Below are positions 1 through 9,367 of a DNA stretch of 64,000 nt, one piece after another. A program made the translations under genes and the position numbers. The stretch's first letter is position 1; each line of letters begins with the position of its first letter. The stretch comes from an uncultured Methylobacillus sp. GTDB lineage: Bacteria > Pseudomonadota > Gammaproteobacteria > Burkholderiales > Methylophilaceae. The notes under the pieces were generated by a model. It had not been told where the DNA came from and made no database searches. It was given only the letters and a program-made list of their open reading frames with translations. The DNA lies in NCBI GenBank assembly GCA_903824575.1, contig CAIJXJ010000222.1:1-64000 (forward strand), written 5' to 3'.

Positions 1-143
1 GCGTATGATCCTCAGAGCCATCCGGCTTTTTTGCGTCCTTGTCATGGCCGTCTTGGGGAACTGGATTGCCGAAACTGGGATGGCTTGTTTTAGAATTCAG
101 TCATTGAGCCAGCGTTAAACGTATTATTCAGAATCGACTAATT

Positions 144-168
144 AAGGGATAGCCTAAGCTAAGCCCTT
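144..168 (-). terminator. Hairpin after tRNA-Arg, likely terminator
   Basis: Just downstream of the tRNA 3' end on the minus strand the transcript can fold AAGGG...CCCTT around an inner TAGC-TTAG-GCTA hairpin. It is followed by an A/T-rich stretch (AATTAG) but no long U run, so intrinsic termination is plausible and not certain. Bases 1-143 show no gene that I can support. Confidence 0.45.
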
Positions 169-176
169 GTATTCTT

Positions 177-253
177 TGGTGCGCCCGAAGAGATTCGAAC
201 TCCTGACCCCTTGGTTCGTAGCCAAGTACTCTATCCAGCTGAGCTACGGGCGC
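177..253 (-). tRNA. tRNA-Arg (anticodon ACG)
   Basis: The minus strand gives a full 77-nt cloverleaf. The acceptor arms GCGCCCG and CGGGCGC pair. The D arm contains AGCTCAGCTGGATAGAG, and the anticodon stem CTTGG/CCAAG encloses the loop CTACGAA, giving anticodon ACG. The T arm holds GTTCGAATC, the discriminator base is A, and the terminal CCA is encoded. ACG (read as ICG) decodes CGU/CGC/CGA arginine codons. A short ORF drawn across it on the other strand is a shadow. Confidence 0.95.
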
Positions 254-518
254 ATCGATGAAAGGCGGTCATTATACCTGAGTACGATTGTAAATCAAGC
301 CTGCTTGGCTGCGACTCCTCGGCAATCATCCATAGCACCACGCATTTGATACGATGTGCTGTTATCCACATTCTATTGTTTCCAGGCATAGCTACCTTTA
401 TATACAAAATTTTTAAGTTACTATTATGTAAAACAAATAGATATCAGCCATTTCATTGGATTAAGTGCGTTAATGCGCATTAACGTTCTGAATGAAGGCA
501 TTTGTTAAGCTTTAATAG

Positions 519-548
519 AAACGGCCACAGATTTCTCTGTGGCCGTTT
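519..548 (-). terminator. Strong hairpin downstream of amt
   Basis: AAACGGCCACAG and CTGTGGCCGTTT form a perfect 12-bp stem around a 6-nt loop (ATTTCT), about 100 bases past the amt stop codon. On the minus strand the stem ends in GTTT followed by CTATTAAAG, a modest U-rich tail. It probably ends the porin-glnK-amt transcript. Apart from this hairpin, the roughly 400-base stretch between the tRNA gene and amt (254-651) is A/T-rich and shows no gene that I can support. Confidence 0.65.
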
Positions 549-651
549 AGTCATGTTACTACTAGAAACACCTTGCCATTGCTCACTTACGTGGTAATGG
601 TAACGTTATTACACGGTTGAGCTTGCCAGTTTTGACTGACAACTAAACAGA

Positions 652-2139
652 TTAGAAATGATAAGCACGTTCGCCGTGCTCGGTCGTATCCAAACCTTCG
701 CGCTCAACTTCTTCGCTAACCCGCAGACCGATAACCGCATCAACCAGCTTGTAGGCGATAAAGGCAACCACACCAGACCAAACAAGGGTTGTACCTACAG
801 CCCAGGCTTGACTAGTGACTTGAGCCACCATGTCGAAGTCAGCGACCTTGTTTGCGACATAGTCGTAAACACCGGTGCCACCGAGTGCCGGACTGACCAA
901 CACACCAGTACTGAGTGCGCCAAAGATGCCGCCGACACAGTGCACGCCGAATACATCAAGCGAGTCGTCGTAGCCGAGCTTGCTCTTCACGTAAGTCACG
1001 AAGGTGAAGCAAAGCGGGGACACGATCAGACCTTGAGCGATGGCGCCCATCGGGCCGATGAAACCGCAAGCCGGGGTAATCGCAACCAAACCGGCAATTG
1101 CACCGGAAGCTGCACCCAGCATGGATGGCTTACCCTTAAAGTACCATTCTACGAACATCCATGAAGCTGCAGCGGCACAGGTTGCCAACAGGGTGTTTGC
1201 GAACACCAGAGTTGCAGCGCCGTTGGCTTCCAAGTTGGAGCCGACATTGAAACCGAACCAGCCCACCCACAACAGAGATGCTCCTACCATGGTCAGCGTC
1301 ACGCTATGTGGAGCCATTGATTCCTTGCCAAATCCAATCCGCTTGCCCAGTACCAATGCGCCGACTAAACCGGCAATACCTGCGTTGATGTGCACGACAG
1401 TACCGCCCGCAAAGTCAAGCGCACCCTTCTGGAACAGGAAGCCGGCAGCAGCAGTTGCCGCGTCACCTGCAGCTTGCGTAGTGTAGGCATCCGGTCCCGC
1501 CCAGAACCATACCATGTGTGCGACAGGCAGGTAGGAAAAGGTGAACCACAGCACCATGAACGCCAGAATGGCGACAAATTTCATCCGCTCGGCAAAAGCA
1601 CCCACAATCAGCGCCGGCGTGATGACCGCAAAAGTCAGTTGGAAGCACATATAAATGTATTCCGGAATGACCACACCCTTGCTGTAGGTAGCGGCAGTTG
1701 AATCCGGCGTCAGGCCGTGCAGGAACAGACGGTCAAAACCTCCAAAAAACGGCGTACTGCCTTGCGTGAAAGCGATGCTGTAGCCATAAATCGCCCACAG
1801 CACACCCAGTACGCAGGTAATCATGAACGTCTGCATAAGTACAGATAGCATGTTCTTGCTACGTACCATGCCGCCATAGAACAAACCCAACCCTGGCACG
1901 CACATCATCAGCACCAGAACGGTGGCGACGATCATCCATGCGGTATCCCCCTTATTGGGGACAGCGGCAGGGGCTGCTGCAGCCGGAGCAACAGCAGGAG
2001 CCGCTGCAGGGGTTGCGGCGGGCGCAGCTGCCTCTGTCGCAGCCGGAGCAGCGGCTGGTGCCGCTGCATCGTCCGCCAGCGACATGCCGGAAAATGCCAG
2101 CGTACTCAACAACATTAAAGCCGAAATAAAGCGCTTCAT
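652..2139 (-). CDS. amt: Ammonium transporter Amt
   Basis: Inner-membrane ammonium channel of the Amt/MEP/Rh family, 495 aa. I start it at MKRFISALML, whose ATG follows AAGGAGC; the longer open frame runs back through glnK and is not used. Residues 1-23 form a signal peptide. About 40 residues rich in Ala and Pro follow, then the Amt core beginning at the GDTAWM segment, with GLGLFYGGMVR, the VHINAG segment and FGVHCVGGIFGA typical of the family. It lies 10 bases after glnK. The PII protein encoded there is expected to plug the pore when nitrogen is sufficient. The Ala/Pro-rich periplasmic leader is the only unusual part. Confidence 0.97.
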   Translation of the reverse strand: MKRFISALMLLSTLAFSGMSLADDAAAPAAAPAATEAAAPAATPAAAPAVAPAAAAPAAVPNKGDTAWMIVATVLVLMMCVPGLGLFYGGMVRSKNMLSVLMQTFMITCVLGVLWAIYGYSIAFTQGSTPFFGGFDRLFLHGLTPDSTAATYSKGVVIPEYIYMCFQLTFAVITPALIVGAFAERMKFVAILAFMVLWFTFSYLPVAHMVWFWAGPDAYTTQAAGDAATAAAGFLFQKGALDFAGGTVVHINAGIAGLVGALVLGKRIGFGKESMAPHSVTLTMVGASLLWVGWFGFNVGSNLEANGAATLVFANTLLATCAAAASWMFVEWYFKGKPSMLGAASGAIAGLVAITPACGFIGPMGAIAQGLIVSPLCFTFVTYVKSKLGYDDSLDVFGVHCVGGIFGALSTGVLVSPALGGTGVYDYVANKVADFDMVAQVTSQAWAVGTTLVWSGVVAFIAYKLVDAVIGLRVSEEVEREGLDTTEHGERAYHF

Positions 2140-2149
2140 GGCATGCTCC

Positions 2150-2536
<387 letters not shown>

Positions 2537-2564
2537 TCAACCCGCCGGTACTGCACTTAAATGC

Positions 2565-3482
2565 TTAGAAACTCTTGCTCAACGACAACACAAACTTGGT
2601 CTTGTCGATGGTCTTGGTATCGGTTATGCGATCAAATGACGCAAAACCCCTATAGGCATCAGTCCCGGTGGTGCCGGAAACTGCGCCATTGATCGCCCAA
2701 CCGCCATCGAAGCTCTTGGTCAGGCCGACCTTGTACCAGGTCCAGTCCAGATTGGTGCTGCCAGAGAGCATCTGACGACCCACTTCACCCGCCAGATTCA
2801 AACCCGTCACCGCAGGGATGTCATAACTTGCGCTACCCACTATGTAGCCGGAGCCACTGGTACTACCAGTAACGCCGGCAGACTTGTCACCGGCAAAGCT
2901 CTGACCATTTGGCGGATTAGTTGCTAAGGTGCCTGAGTTATTGGTGTTCCAGCCATAAAATTTGGTCGGATTGTAGCCGCCCTTTACGTTAAACCACTTC
3001 CAGCCCAGATTTGCGTAAAGTTCGACCGTATTCAGCTTGGAGGATGAATATGGTGAGGTAGGGTTGCCTGCAAGTGCCTTGTTGAAGTTGCCTCCCGGAT
3101 AATAAATATAGGTACCGCCCACGTCATACCTGAAATCGGTAGCGAAGGCATTGCGAAAACCTACACTCCAGTCGGATTCCAGATTGGCATTCGCAAGCCA
3201 GTGGCTGGAGACATTGGAACCCCAAACGCCGGCATAGAAACCGGAAACATGGTCTGCTTCAATTCCAGCCTGCACTGCTGGCTTGCCCCAGGTTTGGGTT
3301 TGGCCATGCCACAAATAATCACTGACCAGCCCAACCGAACCCGGGAAGGTCCAGTTTGGAACCGGCGCTGCTGCGGCAGCAGGTGCAGCAGCGGCTGGTG
3401 CCACTTCTTCCGCCAGCGCCAGCATTGGCATTACAGCGCCCATACCGAACAGGGCCGTCAACAACATCGATTTCTTCATCAT
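2565..3482 (-). CDS. TorF-family putative outer-membrane porin
   Basis: 305-aa predicted outer-membrane beta-barrel. The signal peptide (MKKSMLLTALFG... ending ALA) is followed by an Ala/Pro-rich linker, then alternating aromatic strands such as SVGLVSDYLWHGQTQTWGK, and a C-terminal LSLSKSF with terminal Phe as in outer-membrane proteins. This matches the family described as TorF-type putative porins, which in proteobacteria often precede glnK-amt. I use the ATG 6 bases after AAAGGA; a TTG five codons upstream overlaps the ribosome site and is unlikely. It probably lets ammonium or small nitrogen compounds cross the outer membrane, but the substrate is inference. Confidence 0.85.
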   Translation of the reverse strand: MMKKSMLLTALFGMGAVMPMLALAEEVAPAAAAPAAAAAPVPNWTFPGSVGLVSDYLWHGQTQTWGKPAVQAGIEADHVSGFYAGVWGSNVSSHWLANANLESDWSVGFRNAFATDFRYDVGGTYIYYPGGNFNKALAGNPTSPYSSSKLNTVELYANLGWKWFNVKGGYNPTKFYGWNTNNSGTLATNPPNGQSFAGDKSAGVTGSTSGSGYIVGSASYDIPAVTGLNLAGEVGRQMLSGSTNLDWTWYKVGLTKSFDGGWAINGAVSGTTGTDAYRGFASFDRITDTKTIDKTKFVLSLSKSF

Positions 3483-3527
3483 TTTGTTTCCTTTCAAATC
3501 ATTGTCAAAAAACTACAGATAATTCAT

Positions 3528-3543
3528 AGCAACACTCATGCCA
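3528..3543 (-). promoter_or_regulatory. Sigma-54 promoter of porin-glnK-amt
   Basis: The minus strand reads TGGCATGAGTGTTGCT, with GG and GC elements separated by exactly 10 bases. That matches the -24/-12 consensus TGGCAYG-N4-TTGCW at every fixed position. It lies about 46 bases before the porin ATG, so the start site is near 3516. A sigma-54 promoter fits nitrogen control by NtrC of a porin-PII-Amt operon. Confidence 0.85.
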
Positions 3544-3605
3544 TATTTTATATTTATTTATAATCAGTAAGTTACAAATAAATACAGTTACCCGTAGTGT
3601 TCCCA

Positions 3606-3622
3606 TGAAACCATTTGGTGCG
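3606..3622 (-). promoter_or_regulatory. Possible NtrC activator site
   Basis: The minus strand has CGCACCAAATGGTTTCA, an imperfect match to TGCACC-N5-GGTGCA with one base less in the centre. It is centred about 98 bases upstream of the predicted start site, a usual place for an enhancer. The match is weak. Confidence 0.35.
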
Positions 3623-3724
3623 TGAACATTGGGTAATGCACTTAAACGGTGCTATTGCATAAAGGGTTCATCGCCCCCAACTTTGTTACACTGCAGATTA
3701 ACAGCCGATCCCAGGAGAACAACC

Positions 3725-3970
3725 ATGCTGGACCATAAAGTGGTAGAGGATATCAGCCGCCGCATCAGCGGATTGATTGCGGAGTCCCCGATGGCCGATA
3801 TCGAAAAGAATCTGCGGCCCTTGCTGCAAAACCTGTTCGCCAAGCTGGAACTGGTGACACGTGAAGAGTTTGACGTGCAAAGCGAGGTATTGTTACGCAC
3901 CCGTGAACAGCTGACGCAACTGGAACAACGGTTGGCAGCATTGGAAGCGGGTTCTACACCAGAACAATAA
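3725..3970 (+). CDS. ubiK: Ubiquinone biosynthesis accessory factor UbiK
   Basis: 81-aa member of the YqiC/BMFP family, which helps the soluble Ubi complex make ubiquinone. It has an amphipathic N-terminus (VVEDISRRISGLI) and a C-terminal coiled coil (LLRTREQLTQLEQRLAALE), the family layout. The ATG at 3725 follows CCAGGAGAACAACC; an upstream in-frame ATG lacks a ribosome site. Its stop overlaps the comM start by one base (TAATG), so the two are probably translated together. Confidence 0.9.
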   Translation: MLDHKVVEDISRRISGLIAESPMADIEKNLRPLLQNLFAKLELVTREEFDVQSEVLLRTREQLTQLEQRLAALEAGSTPEQ

Positions 3971-5460
3971 TGAACCTCGCCGTGCTCTATAGCCGGGCAT
4001 TGTCCGGCATGGATGCTCCACTCGTGACCGTTGAGGTCCATCTGGCGCCAGGCTTACCCGCCTTTCAAATTGTTGGACTGCCTGAGGCCGAGGTCAAGGA
4101 AAGTCGTGATCGCGTCAGGGCAGCACTGCAAACGGCACGCTTCGACTTTCCTGCGCGACGCATCACCGTGAATCTGGCCCCCGCCGACCTGCCCAAGGAA
4201 AGCGGGCGCTTTGACCTGCCCATAGCGCTTGGCATTCTCGCGGCCTCCGGACAAATTCCACAAAACCGTCTAGCGGCCCATGAGTTTGCAGGTGAGCTGG
4301 CACTGACCGGCGCTTTGCGCCCGGTGCGTGGGGCACTGGCAATGACGCTGAAGGCGCATCACGATGGTCGCGCTTTCATCCTGCCGGTAGATAGCGCAGC
4401 AGAAGCCTCGCTGGTGCAGGATGCCGAAATCTATCCGGCCAACACGCTGCTGGAAGTTTGTGCCCATCTTGCCGGGCAGGCGCCGCTGAAAAGACTTGCA
4501 GCCTGCCCGCAGACTAATCCCGTGTGCTACCCGGATTTCACCGAGGTCAAAGGCCAGCTTTTGCCCAAACGCGCGTTGGAAATTGCCGCCGCTGGCGACC
4601 ACAGCATCCTGTTGTGCGGGCCACCGGGTACGGGAAAATCCATGCTGGCACAGCGTTTCCCCGGCATCCTGCCCGAAATGACGGAACAGGAAGCCCTGGA
4701 ATCCGCCGCTATTCTGTCGCTTAATGGCAGCTTCAAGCTGGAACAGTGGAAACGCCGTCCATTCCGTTCCCCGCACCACACGGCATCCGGCGTCGCCCTG
4801 GTTGGCGGTGGCAGCAACCCGCGCCCGGGCGAAATTTCTCTAGCGCACCATGGCGTGCTGTTCCTGGACGAATTGCCAGAATTTCCGCACGCCGTGCTGG
4901 AAGTTCTACGCGAACCCCTCGAGTCCGGCCGCATCACCATTTCACGCGCCGCCCGCCAGGCCGACTTCCCTGCACACTTCCAGTTACTGGCAGCAATGAA
5001 CCCCTGTCCGTGCGGCTATCTCGGCCATGCAAACAACAAATGCCGTTGTACCCCGGACCAGGTGACTCGCTATCGCGCCAGGATTTCCGGGCCGCTACTT
5101 GATCGCATCGACATGCACATTGAAGTCGGATCCTTGCCTGAAAACGAGTTGACTGCCGCTGCCACGGGCGAATCAAGCAGCAGCATCCGTGAACGCGTAC
5201 AGGCAGCCAGGCAGCGCCAATACGCCCGGCAGGACATGGCCAATGCGCAGCTTGGCACCCAGGAGATCGATCTCTATTGCGTGCCGGAGGATGCCGGTGC
5301 TGCATTGCTGAAGCAGGCCATTTCCCGACTCAACCTGTCTGCCCGCGCTTACCACCGCATCCTCAAGGTCGCCCGCACCATCGCCGACCTGGCTGGCTGC
5401 GACAATGTCCTGTCGCTCCATATTGCCGAGGCCATTCAGTATCGTCGCCATGAGCTATAA
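3970..5460 (+). CDS. comM: YifB/ComM Mg-chelatase-like AAA+ ATPase
   Basis: 496-aa hexameric AAA+ helicase of the YifB/ComM family. In studied relatives it promotes branch migration while donor DNA is integrated during natural transformation. Visible parts are an N-terminal Lon-like domain (about 1-180), Walker A GPPGTGKS at 217-224, a Walker B region LFLDELPEF, the four-cysteine cluster CPCGYLG...CRC, the arginine-finger region DRIDMHIEV, and a C-terminal Mg-chelatase domain. Length is normal. It follows ubiK with a one-base overlap, and its end overlaps the VIT1 gene by 11 bases. Confidence 0.93.
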   Translation: MNLAVLYSRALSGMDAPLVTVEVHLAPGLPAFQIVGLPEAEVKESRDRVRAALQTARFDFPARRITVNLAPADLPKESGRFDLPIALGILAASGQIPQNRLAAHEFAGELALTGALRPVRGALAMTLKAHHDGRAFILPVDSAAEASLVQDAEIYPANTLLEVCAHLAGQAPLKRLAACPQTNPVCYPDFTEVKGQLLPKRALEIAAAGDHSILLCGPPGTGKSMLAQRFPGILPEMTEQEALESAAILSLNGSFKLEQWKRRPFRSPHHTASGVALVGGGSNPRPGEISLAHHGVLFLDELPEFPHAVLEVLREPLESGRITISRAARQADFPAHFQLLAAMNPCPCGYLGHANNKCRCTPDQVTRYRARISGPLLDRIDMHIEVGSLPENELTAAATGESSSSIRERVQAARQRQYARQDMANAQLGTQEIDLYCVPEDAGAALLKQAISRLNLSARAYHRILKVARTIADLAGCDNVLSLHIAEAIQYRRHEL

Positions 5461-6502
5461 GGCTTTTATCTCGCATGAAGTGGCCAACTGGAAAACAGAA
5501 AAACGGTTTGCCTATTTGTACCGTGTGATTGCCGATTCGGAAAGTGGCACGCCGCGCCAACTTTTGTTCCTTGAATTGGCCAAGGAGGCCGACGGTCAGG
5601 CGACGCTGTGGCAATATGAACTGAAAAAATCCGGTACCCCCGTGCCCGGGGCCTATCACCCGGATCTATCAGTCAGCATTCTTGCCTGGCTGATACGCAA
5701 ACTGGGGCCTCGCAGCGTCAAGCTCCTGCTGTCAGCCCTCAAGTTGCATGGTCTATCCGTCTATTCCGGTTGGCAGCCTGAAGATATATCACCCTCACCC
5801 ATGCCTGATGAGGAAAACCCCCAGCCCCACAATCACGCATTGGCTGAGTTGCGCATCGCCCTGTTCGGCCTCAACGATGGACTGATGTCCATCGGCTGCC
5901 TGCTGGCGGGCTTGGCAGGGGCTTATAGTGAAAATTCCATCATCCTGCTGGTCGGCGCGGGCGGAGTCCTGGCAGCTTCGATTTCCCTGGCTGCAGGCGA
6001 GTATGTCACAGCAAGTTCCAAACGCAAGATGCTCAGTCAACCCCACACGTTAAAAATCAACGATCGGATTTACCCGGCAAAGGAAACTGCCGAGTTGGCT
6101 ACAATCTATCGGGCACACGGTATGTCGGAGCTGGAAGCCCAAGCACAGGCCAGGCGCATGATCAGCGATCCCGAAATCGGGCAGGTGTCCCAAGCGCTGG
6201 ATGGCCTCGTCCTCAACCAGCAAGAAGCAGGCTCGCCCTGGATCGCGGCCCTGTTGTCATTTTTTGCCTTCGTGGCTGGAGGCGTCATCCCCTTATCGCC
6301 CTATCTGCTGGATGTACGCCGCTACCCGCTGCTGATTTCAATCGTGGTGACCAGCTTTGCCCTGTTCGGCGTCGGCGCCGCGCTATCCCGCTTCACAGGG
6401 CGCGGCGCACTATGGGGAGGCCTTCGCATGCTGCTGATCTATGCCGCTGCGGGAGGGGTGGCCAATCTGATCGGGAACTTCCTGGGTGGCGGGATCGGCT
6501 GA
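5450..6502 (+). CDS. VIT1/CCC1-family Fe/Mn transporter with ferritin-like N-domain
   Basis: 350-aa membrane protein. Residues 1-60 look like a ferritin/rubrerythrin-type helical pair (EVANWKTEKRFAYLYRVI and LFLELAKEADGQATLW). Residues from about 130 on form the VIT1/CCC1 domain, with FGLNDGLMSIGCLLAGLAG, the SLAAGEYV segment and three C-terminal membrane helices. Relatives export or sequester Fe2+ and Mn2+. The His of the usual ferritin ExxH ligand motif appears as Gln here (EADGQ), so the diiron site may be altered or lost. The start at MSYKAF overlaps the end of comM by 11 bases. No ribosome site better than GTCGCC is visible, so translational coupling is likely. Confidence 0.85.
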   Translation: MSYKAFISHEVANWKTEKRFAYLYRVIADSESGTPRQLLFLELAKEADGQATLWQYELKKSGTPVPGAYHPDLSVSILAWLIRKLGPRSVKLLLSALKLHGLSVYSGWQPEDISPSPMPDEENPQPHNHALAELRIALFGLNDGLMSIGCLLAGLAGAYSENSIILLVGAGGVLAASISLAAGEYVTASSKRKMLSQPHTLKINDRIYPAKETAELATIYRAHGMSELEAQAQARRMISDPEIGQVSQALDGLVLNQQEAGSPWIAALLSFFAFVAGGVIPLSPYLLDVRRYPLLISIVVTSFALFGVGAALSRFTGRGALWGGLRMLLIYAAAGGVANLIGNFLGGGIG

Positions 6503-6597
6503 CATCGTTGTTGGAAATTCCATCCAAACAGTGGCACAAACACCGGCGCGTGTTGCCGCACGAAATCAGGACCTAATACGCAAGCGATCAGTGCTTG

Positions 6598-7725
6598 CTA
6601 AAGCGGTTGCTCTTCCACCGTGAACAAGCGGCGGTATTCGCGGATGGCGTAACGATCGGTCATGCCGGCAATATAGTCGGCCACGGCGCGCGGCTTGTCC
6701 GACTGCGCATACAGTTGAAAATCATCCGGCATCAGGGCAGGATCTGCATCGAACACCGTGAACAGCTCACGCACGATGTGCTGCGCCTTATGGCTCATGC
6801 GGTTGACGCGGTAATGACGATAGAGATTGGTGCGCAGGAAGCCCTTGAGCTCGCGTTGCTGGCGTTGCATGTTGCTGCTGAAAGCGATCAGGGGAGCATT
6901 TGCCCGAACCTCATCAACGCTGGCAGGATGCGCCGCCGCGATATTCTCGCTGCTCTGGCGCGACAAATCTTGTACCAGCGCATTGATCATGCGCCGCACG
7001 GTTTCATGCACCAGTTTGCGTTCGTTCAAGCCCGGGTAGCGATGCCGGACCTCGGCCAAATGGTGCGCAAACAGTTCAACATCGGCCAGTTGCGACAGGG
7101 TAATCAAGCCCGAGCGCAAACCATCATCGACATCATGATTGTTATAGGCGATCTCGTCGGCCAAGTTCGCCACCTGCGCCTCAAGCGAGGGTTGTCGCTG
7201 TTGCAGGAAACGCTGGCCAACCGCACCGAGATGACGCGCATTTTGCAGCGAGCAATGTTTGAGGATGCCTTCGCGCACCTCGAAACTCAGGTTCAGACCG
7301 TCGAATTCGGCATAGCGCTGCTCCAGCACATCCACCACCCGCAAAGACTGCAGATTATGCTCGAAACCACCGTGTTCCGTCATGCACGCATTCAAGGCAT
7401 CCTGCCCGGCGTGCCCAAACGGCGTATGGCCGAGATCATGCGCCAGGGCAATGGCTTCAACCAGGTCTTCATGCAAGCCCAGATTGCGGGCAATGCCACG
7501 GCCGATCTGGGCGACTTCCAAGCTATGAGTCAGACGGGTACGAAACAGGTCGCCTTCATGATTGACGAAGACCTGAGTCTTGTATTCCAGGCGGCGAAAA
7601 GCCGTGGAATGGATGATGCGATCGCGGTCACGCTGAAATTCGTTGCGACCCTCAGGCGGCGCCTCAAACTGTTGGCGGCCTTGCGATCGCTCAGGATCAG
7701 CGGCGTAAATTGCCAGTGATTTCAT
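6598..7725 (-). CDS. dgt: dGTPase-like dNTP triphosphohydrolase
   Basis: 375-aa HD-domain hydrolase that cleaves dNTPs to nucleoside and triphosphate. The N-terminus carries the family signature [30 protein letters not shown] gives the first His, [15 protein letters not shown] holds the HD pair, and [13 protein letters not shown]-like residues ([13 protein letters not shown]) give the last Asp. It belongs to the shorter dGTPase-like group. The start overlaps the aroB stop by four bases (ATGA), so it is the last gene of the pil-aro operon. A 374-codon open frame on the other strand is an artefact. Confidence 0.93.
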   Translation of the reverse strand: MKSLAIYAADPERSQGRQQFEAPPEGRNEFQRDRDRIIHSTAFRRLEYKTQVFVNHEGDLFRTRLTHSLEVAQIGRGIARNLGLHEDLVEAIALAHDLGHTPFGHAGQDALNACMTEHGGFEHNLQSLRVVDVLEQRYAEFDGLNLSFEVREGILKHCSLQNARHLGAVGQRFLQQRQPSLEAQVANLADEIAYNNHDVDDGLRSGLITLSQLADVELFAHHLAEVRHRYPGLNERKLVHETVRRMINALVQDLSRQSSENIAAAHPASVDEVRANAPLIAFSSNMQRQQRELKGFLRTNLYRHYRVNRMSHKAQHIVRELFTVFDADPALMPDDFQLYAQSDKPRAVADYIAGMTDRYAIREYRRLFTVEEQPL

Positions 7726-8798
7726 GTCAACGCGAGTGTCGCTCTGAGTTCGGCGGGCGGATAATCACCGGTCATCACCGCAGTACCGATGGCCTGCAGC
7801 AGAATGAAGCGTATCTTGCCATTTGACACCTTCTTGTCCAGTCCCATCAGATCCAGATAGGCATCCACCCCCAAGTCAGGCGCGTGGGTCGGCAGGTTCG
7901 CAGCCCGAAACAGACGTTCGATCCGAGCCACTTCCGCATCATTCAGATGATCCATGCGCCGGGAAAGGTCGGCCGCCATCATGGTGCCTGCAGCAACCGC
8001 CTCACCGTGCAGCCAAACCCCGTAGCCCATACCATTCTCAATGGCATGACCAAAGGTATGGCCCAGATTAAGCAGGGCACGCTCACCCTGTTCATGCTCG
8101 TCCAAGGCAACCACTTCTGCCTTGTTGACGCAGGAACGATGAATGGCATACGCCAGCGCTTCCGCATCGCGCTGCATCAGCTTTGGCATGTTGGTTTCAA
8201 GCCACGCGAAGAACTGTGGATCGCGGATCAGTCCATATTTGATGACTTCCGCGAGGCCTGCCGAGAGTTCACGCTCCGGCAAGGTATTCAGGGTCGAGGT
8301 ATCGGCCAGCACCAGCTGCGGCTGATAAAACGCGCCTATCATGTTCTTGCCACGTGGATGATTGATGCCGGTCTTGCCGCCCACCGAGGAATCCACCTGC
8401 GACAGCAAGGTCGTCGGCACCTGAATGAAGGGCACGCCGCGCAGGTAAGTCGCCGCCGCGTAACCGGTCATGTCGCCGACCACTCCACCGCCCAGAGCGA
8501 TCAAGGTCGTTTTGCGCTCACATCTTTGTTGCAGCAGCGCATCGTAGATGATGCCTAGCGTTTCGGCATTCTTGTACTGCTCGCCATCCGGCAACACGAC
8601 AGGCAGCACTGAGATACCTGCGGCTTCCAGCGGCGCCTTGATCTGCTCCAGATACAGGGGTGCCACCGTGGTATTGGTCACCACCGCCACCTGCCGGCCC
8701 TTGAGGTGGGGCAGGATCAGGTCAGCCCGCGCCAGCAGTGCCTGACCGATGTGGATTGGATAGGCGCGGTCCAGCAACTCAACACTTAGAGTTTGCAT
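7722..8798 (-). CDS. aroB: 3-dehydroquinate synthase
   Basis: 358-aa shikimate pathway enzyme that converts DAHP to 3-dehydroquinate with NAD and a divalent metal. The nucleotide loop is [15 protein letters not shown], the metal and substrate residues lie in [20 protein letters not shown] and in [12 protein letters not shown], and the length is typical. It begins immediately after the aroK stop (no gap) and its stop overlaps dgt. The aroK-aroB pair following pilQ is a conserved order in beta- and gammaproteobacteria. Confidence 0.97.
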   Translation of the reverse strand: MQTLSVELLDRAYPIHIGQALLARADLILPHLKGRQVAVVTNTTVAPLYLEQIKAPLEAAGISVLPVVLPDGEQYKNAETLGIIYDALLQQRCERKTTLIALGGGVVGDMTGYAAATYLRGVPFIQVPTTLLSQVDSSVGGKTGINHPRGKNMIGAFYQPQLVLADTSTLNTLPERELSAGLAEVIKYGLIRDPQFFAWLETNMPKLMQRDAEALAYAIHRSCVNKAEVVALDEHEQGERALLNLGHTFGHAIENGMGYGVWLHGEAVAAGTMMAADLSRRMDHLNDAEVARIERLFRAANLPTHAPDLGVDAYLDLMGLDKKVSNGKIRFILLQAIGTAVMTGDYPPAELRATLALT

Positions 8799-9332
8799 TT
8801 AATGCGCCCGGGAATTCAATTGTGCTTCGAGTTGAGCGACGATGGTGCTGACCGATTGATCACCTGTATCGATGACCTCATCCGCAATTTCCCGGTACAG
8901 CGGGTCGCGTTCCAGATACAGGCTTTCCAATTTGGCACGCGGATTATCGGTCTGCAATATGGGTCGATTCTTGTCGCCGCGGGTGCGGTGAAAGAGTTCT
9001 TCCGGTTGCGCGCATAAATAGATCACCGTGCCATTCTGACTGAGATTTTCGCGATTCCGTTTGTCCAACACCGATCCTCCACCCGTTGCCAGCACGATGT
9101 CACGCATTCGCACCAATTCAGCTATCGTCGCCGTTTCACGCCGGCGAAATCCGGCCTCCCCCTCCAACTCGAAAATGAGCGGGATCTTGACTCCAGTGCT
9201 GTGCTCTATTTCATGGTCAGAGTCATAGAACGTCTTGTGCAGGTGCTTGGCAAGAACTTTCCCGACGGTCGTCTTGCCCGCACCCATGAGTCCTACTAAA
9301 AAAAAATTGCCCGTCATTTTCATAACGGGCAT
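8799..9332 (-). CDS. aroK: Shikimate kinase
   Basis: About 177-aa NMP-kinase-fold enzyme that phosphorylates shikimate. It has Walker [10 protein letters not shown], the shikimate-binding DSD and FRRRE residues, GGG in LATGGGSV, and the lid region [11 protein letters not shown]. The exact start is unclear. The open frame begins at a TTG at 9356, and ATG codons lie at 9332, 9323 and 9317 with no strong ribosome site; I chose 9332. It sits between pilQ and aroB in the same operon. Confidence 0.93.
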   Translation of the reverse strand: MPVMKMTGNFFLVGLMGAGKTTVGKVLAKHLHKTFYDSDHEIEHSTGVKIPLIFELEGEAGFRRRETATIAELVRMRDIVLATGGGSVLDKRNRENLSQNGTVIYLCAQPEELFHRTRGDKNRPILQTDNPRAKLESLYLERDPLYREIADEVIDTGDQSVSTIVAQLEAQLNSRAH

Positions 9333-9367
9333 TTTATCCGAAGTGGATTGATTCAAGAAATCGGCTG

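Noticed and set aside
1-118. Possible 3' end of a gene at the left edge
   Set aside because: Two plus-strand frames are open to 93 and 118, but neither gives a recognisable C-terminus and both are short enough to be chance.
177-253. tRNA-Arg as an integration site of a mobile element
   Set aside because: No integrase and no repeat of the tRNA 3' end was seen within the window; the element, if any, would lie to the left and outside view.
6595-7719. 374-codon open frame on the plus strand
   Set aside because: It is the exact antisense of dgt, whose HD motifs and operon coupling are clear. The antisense product is Gln/His/Ile-rich without any family feature.
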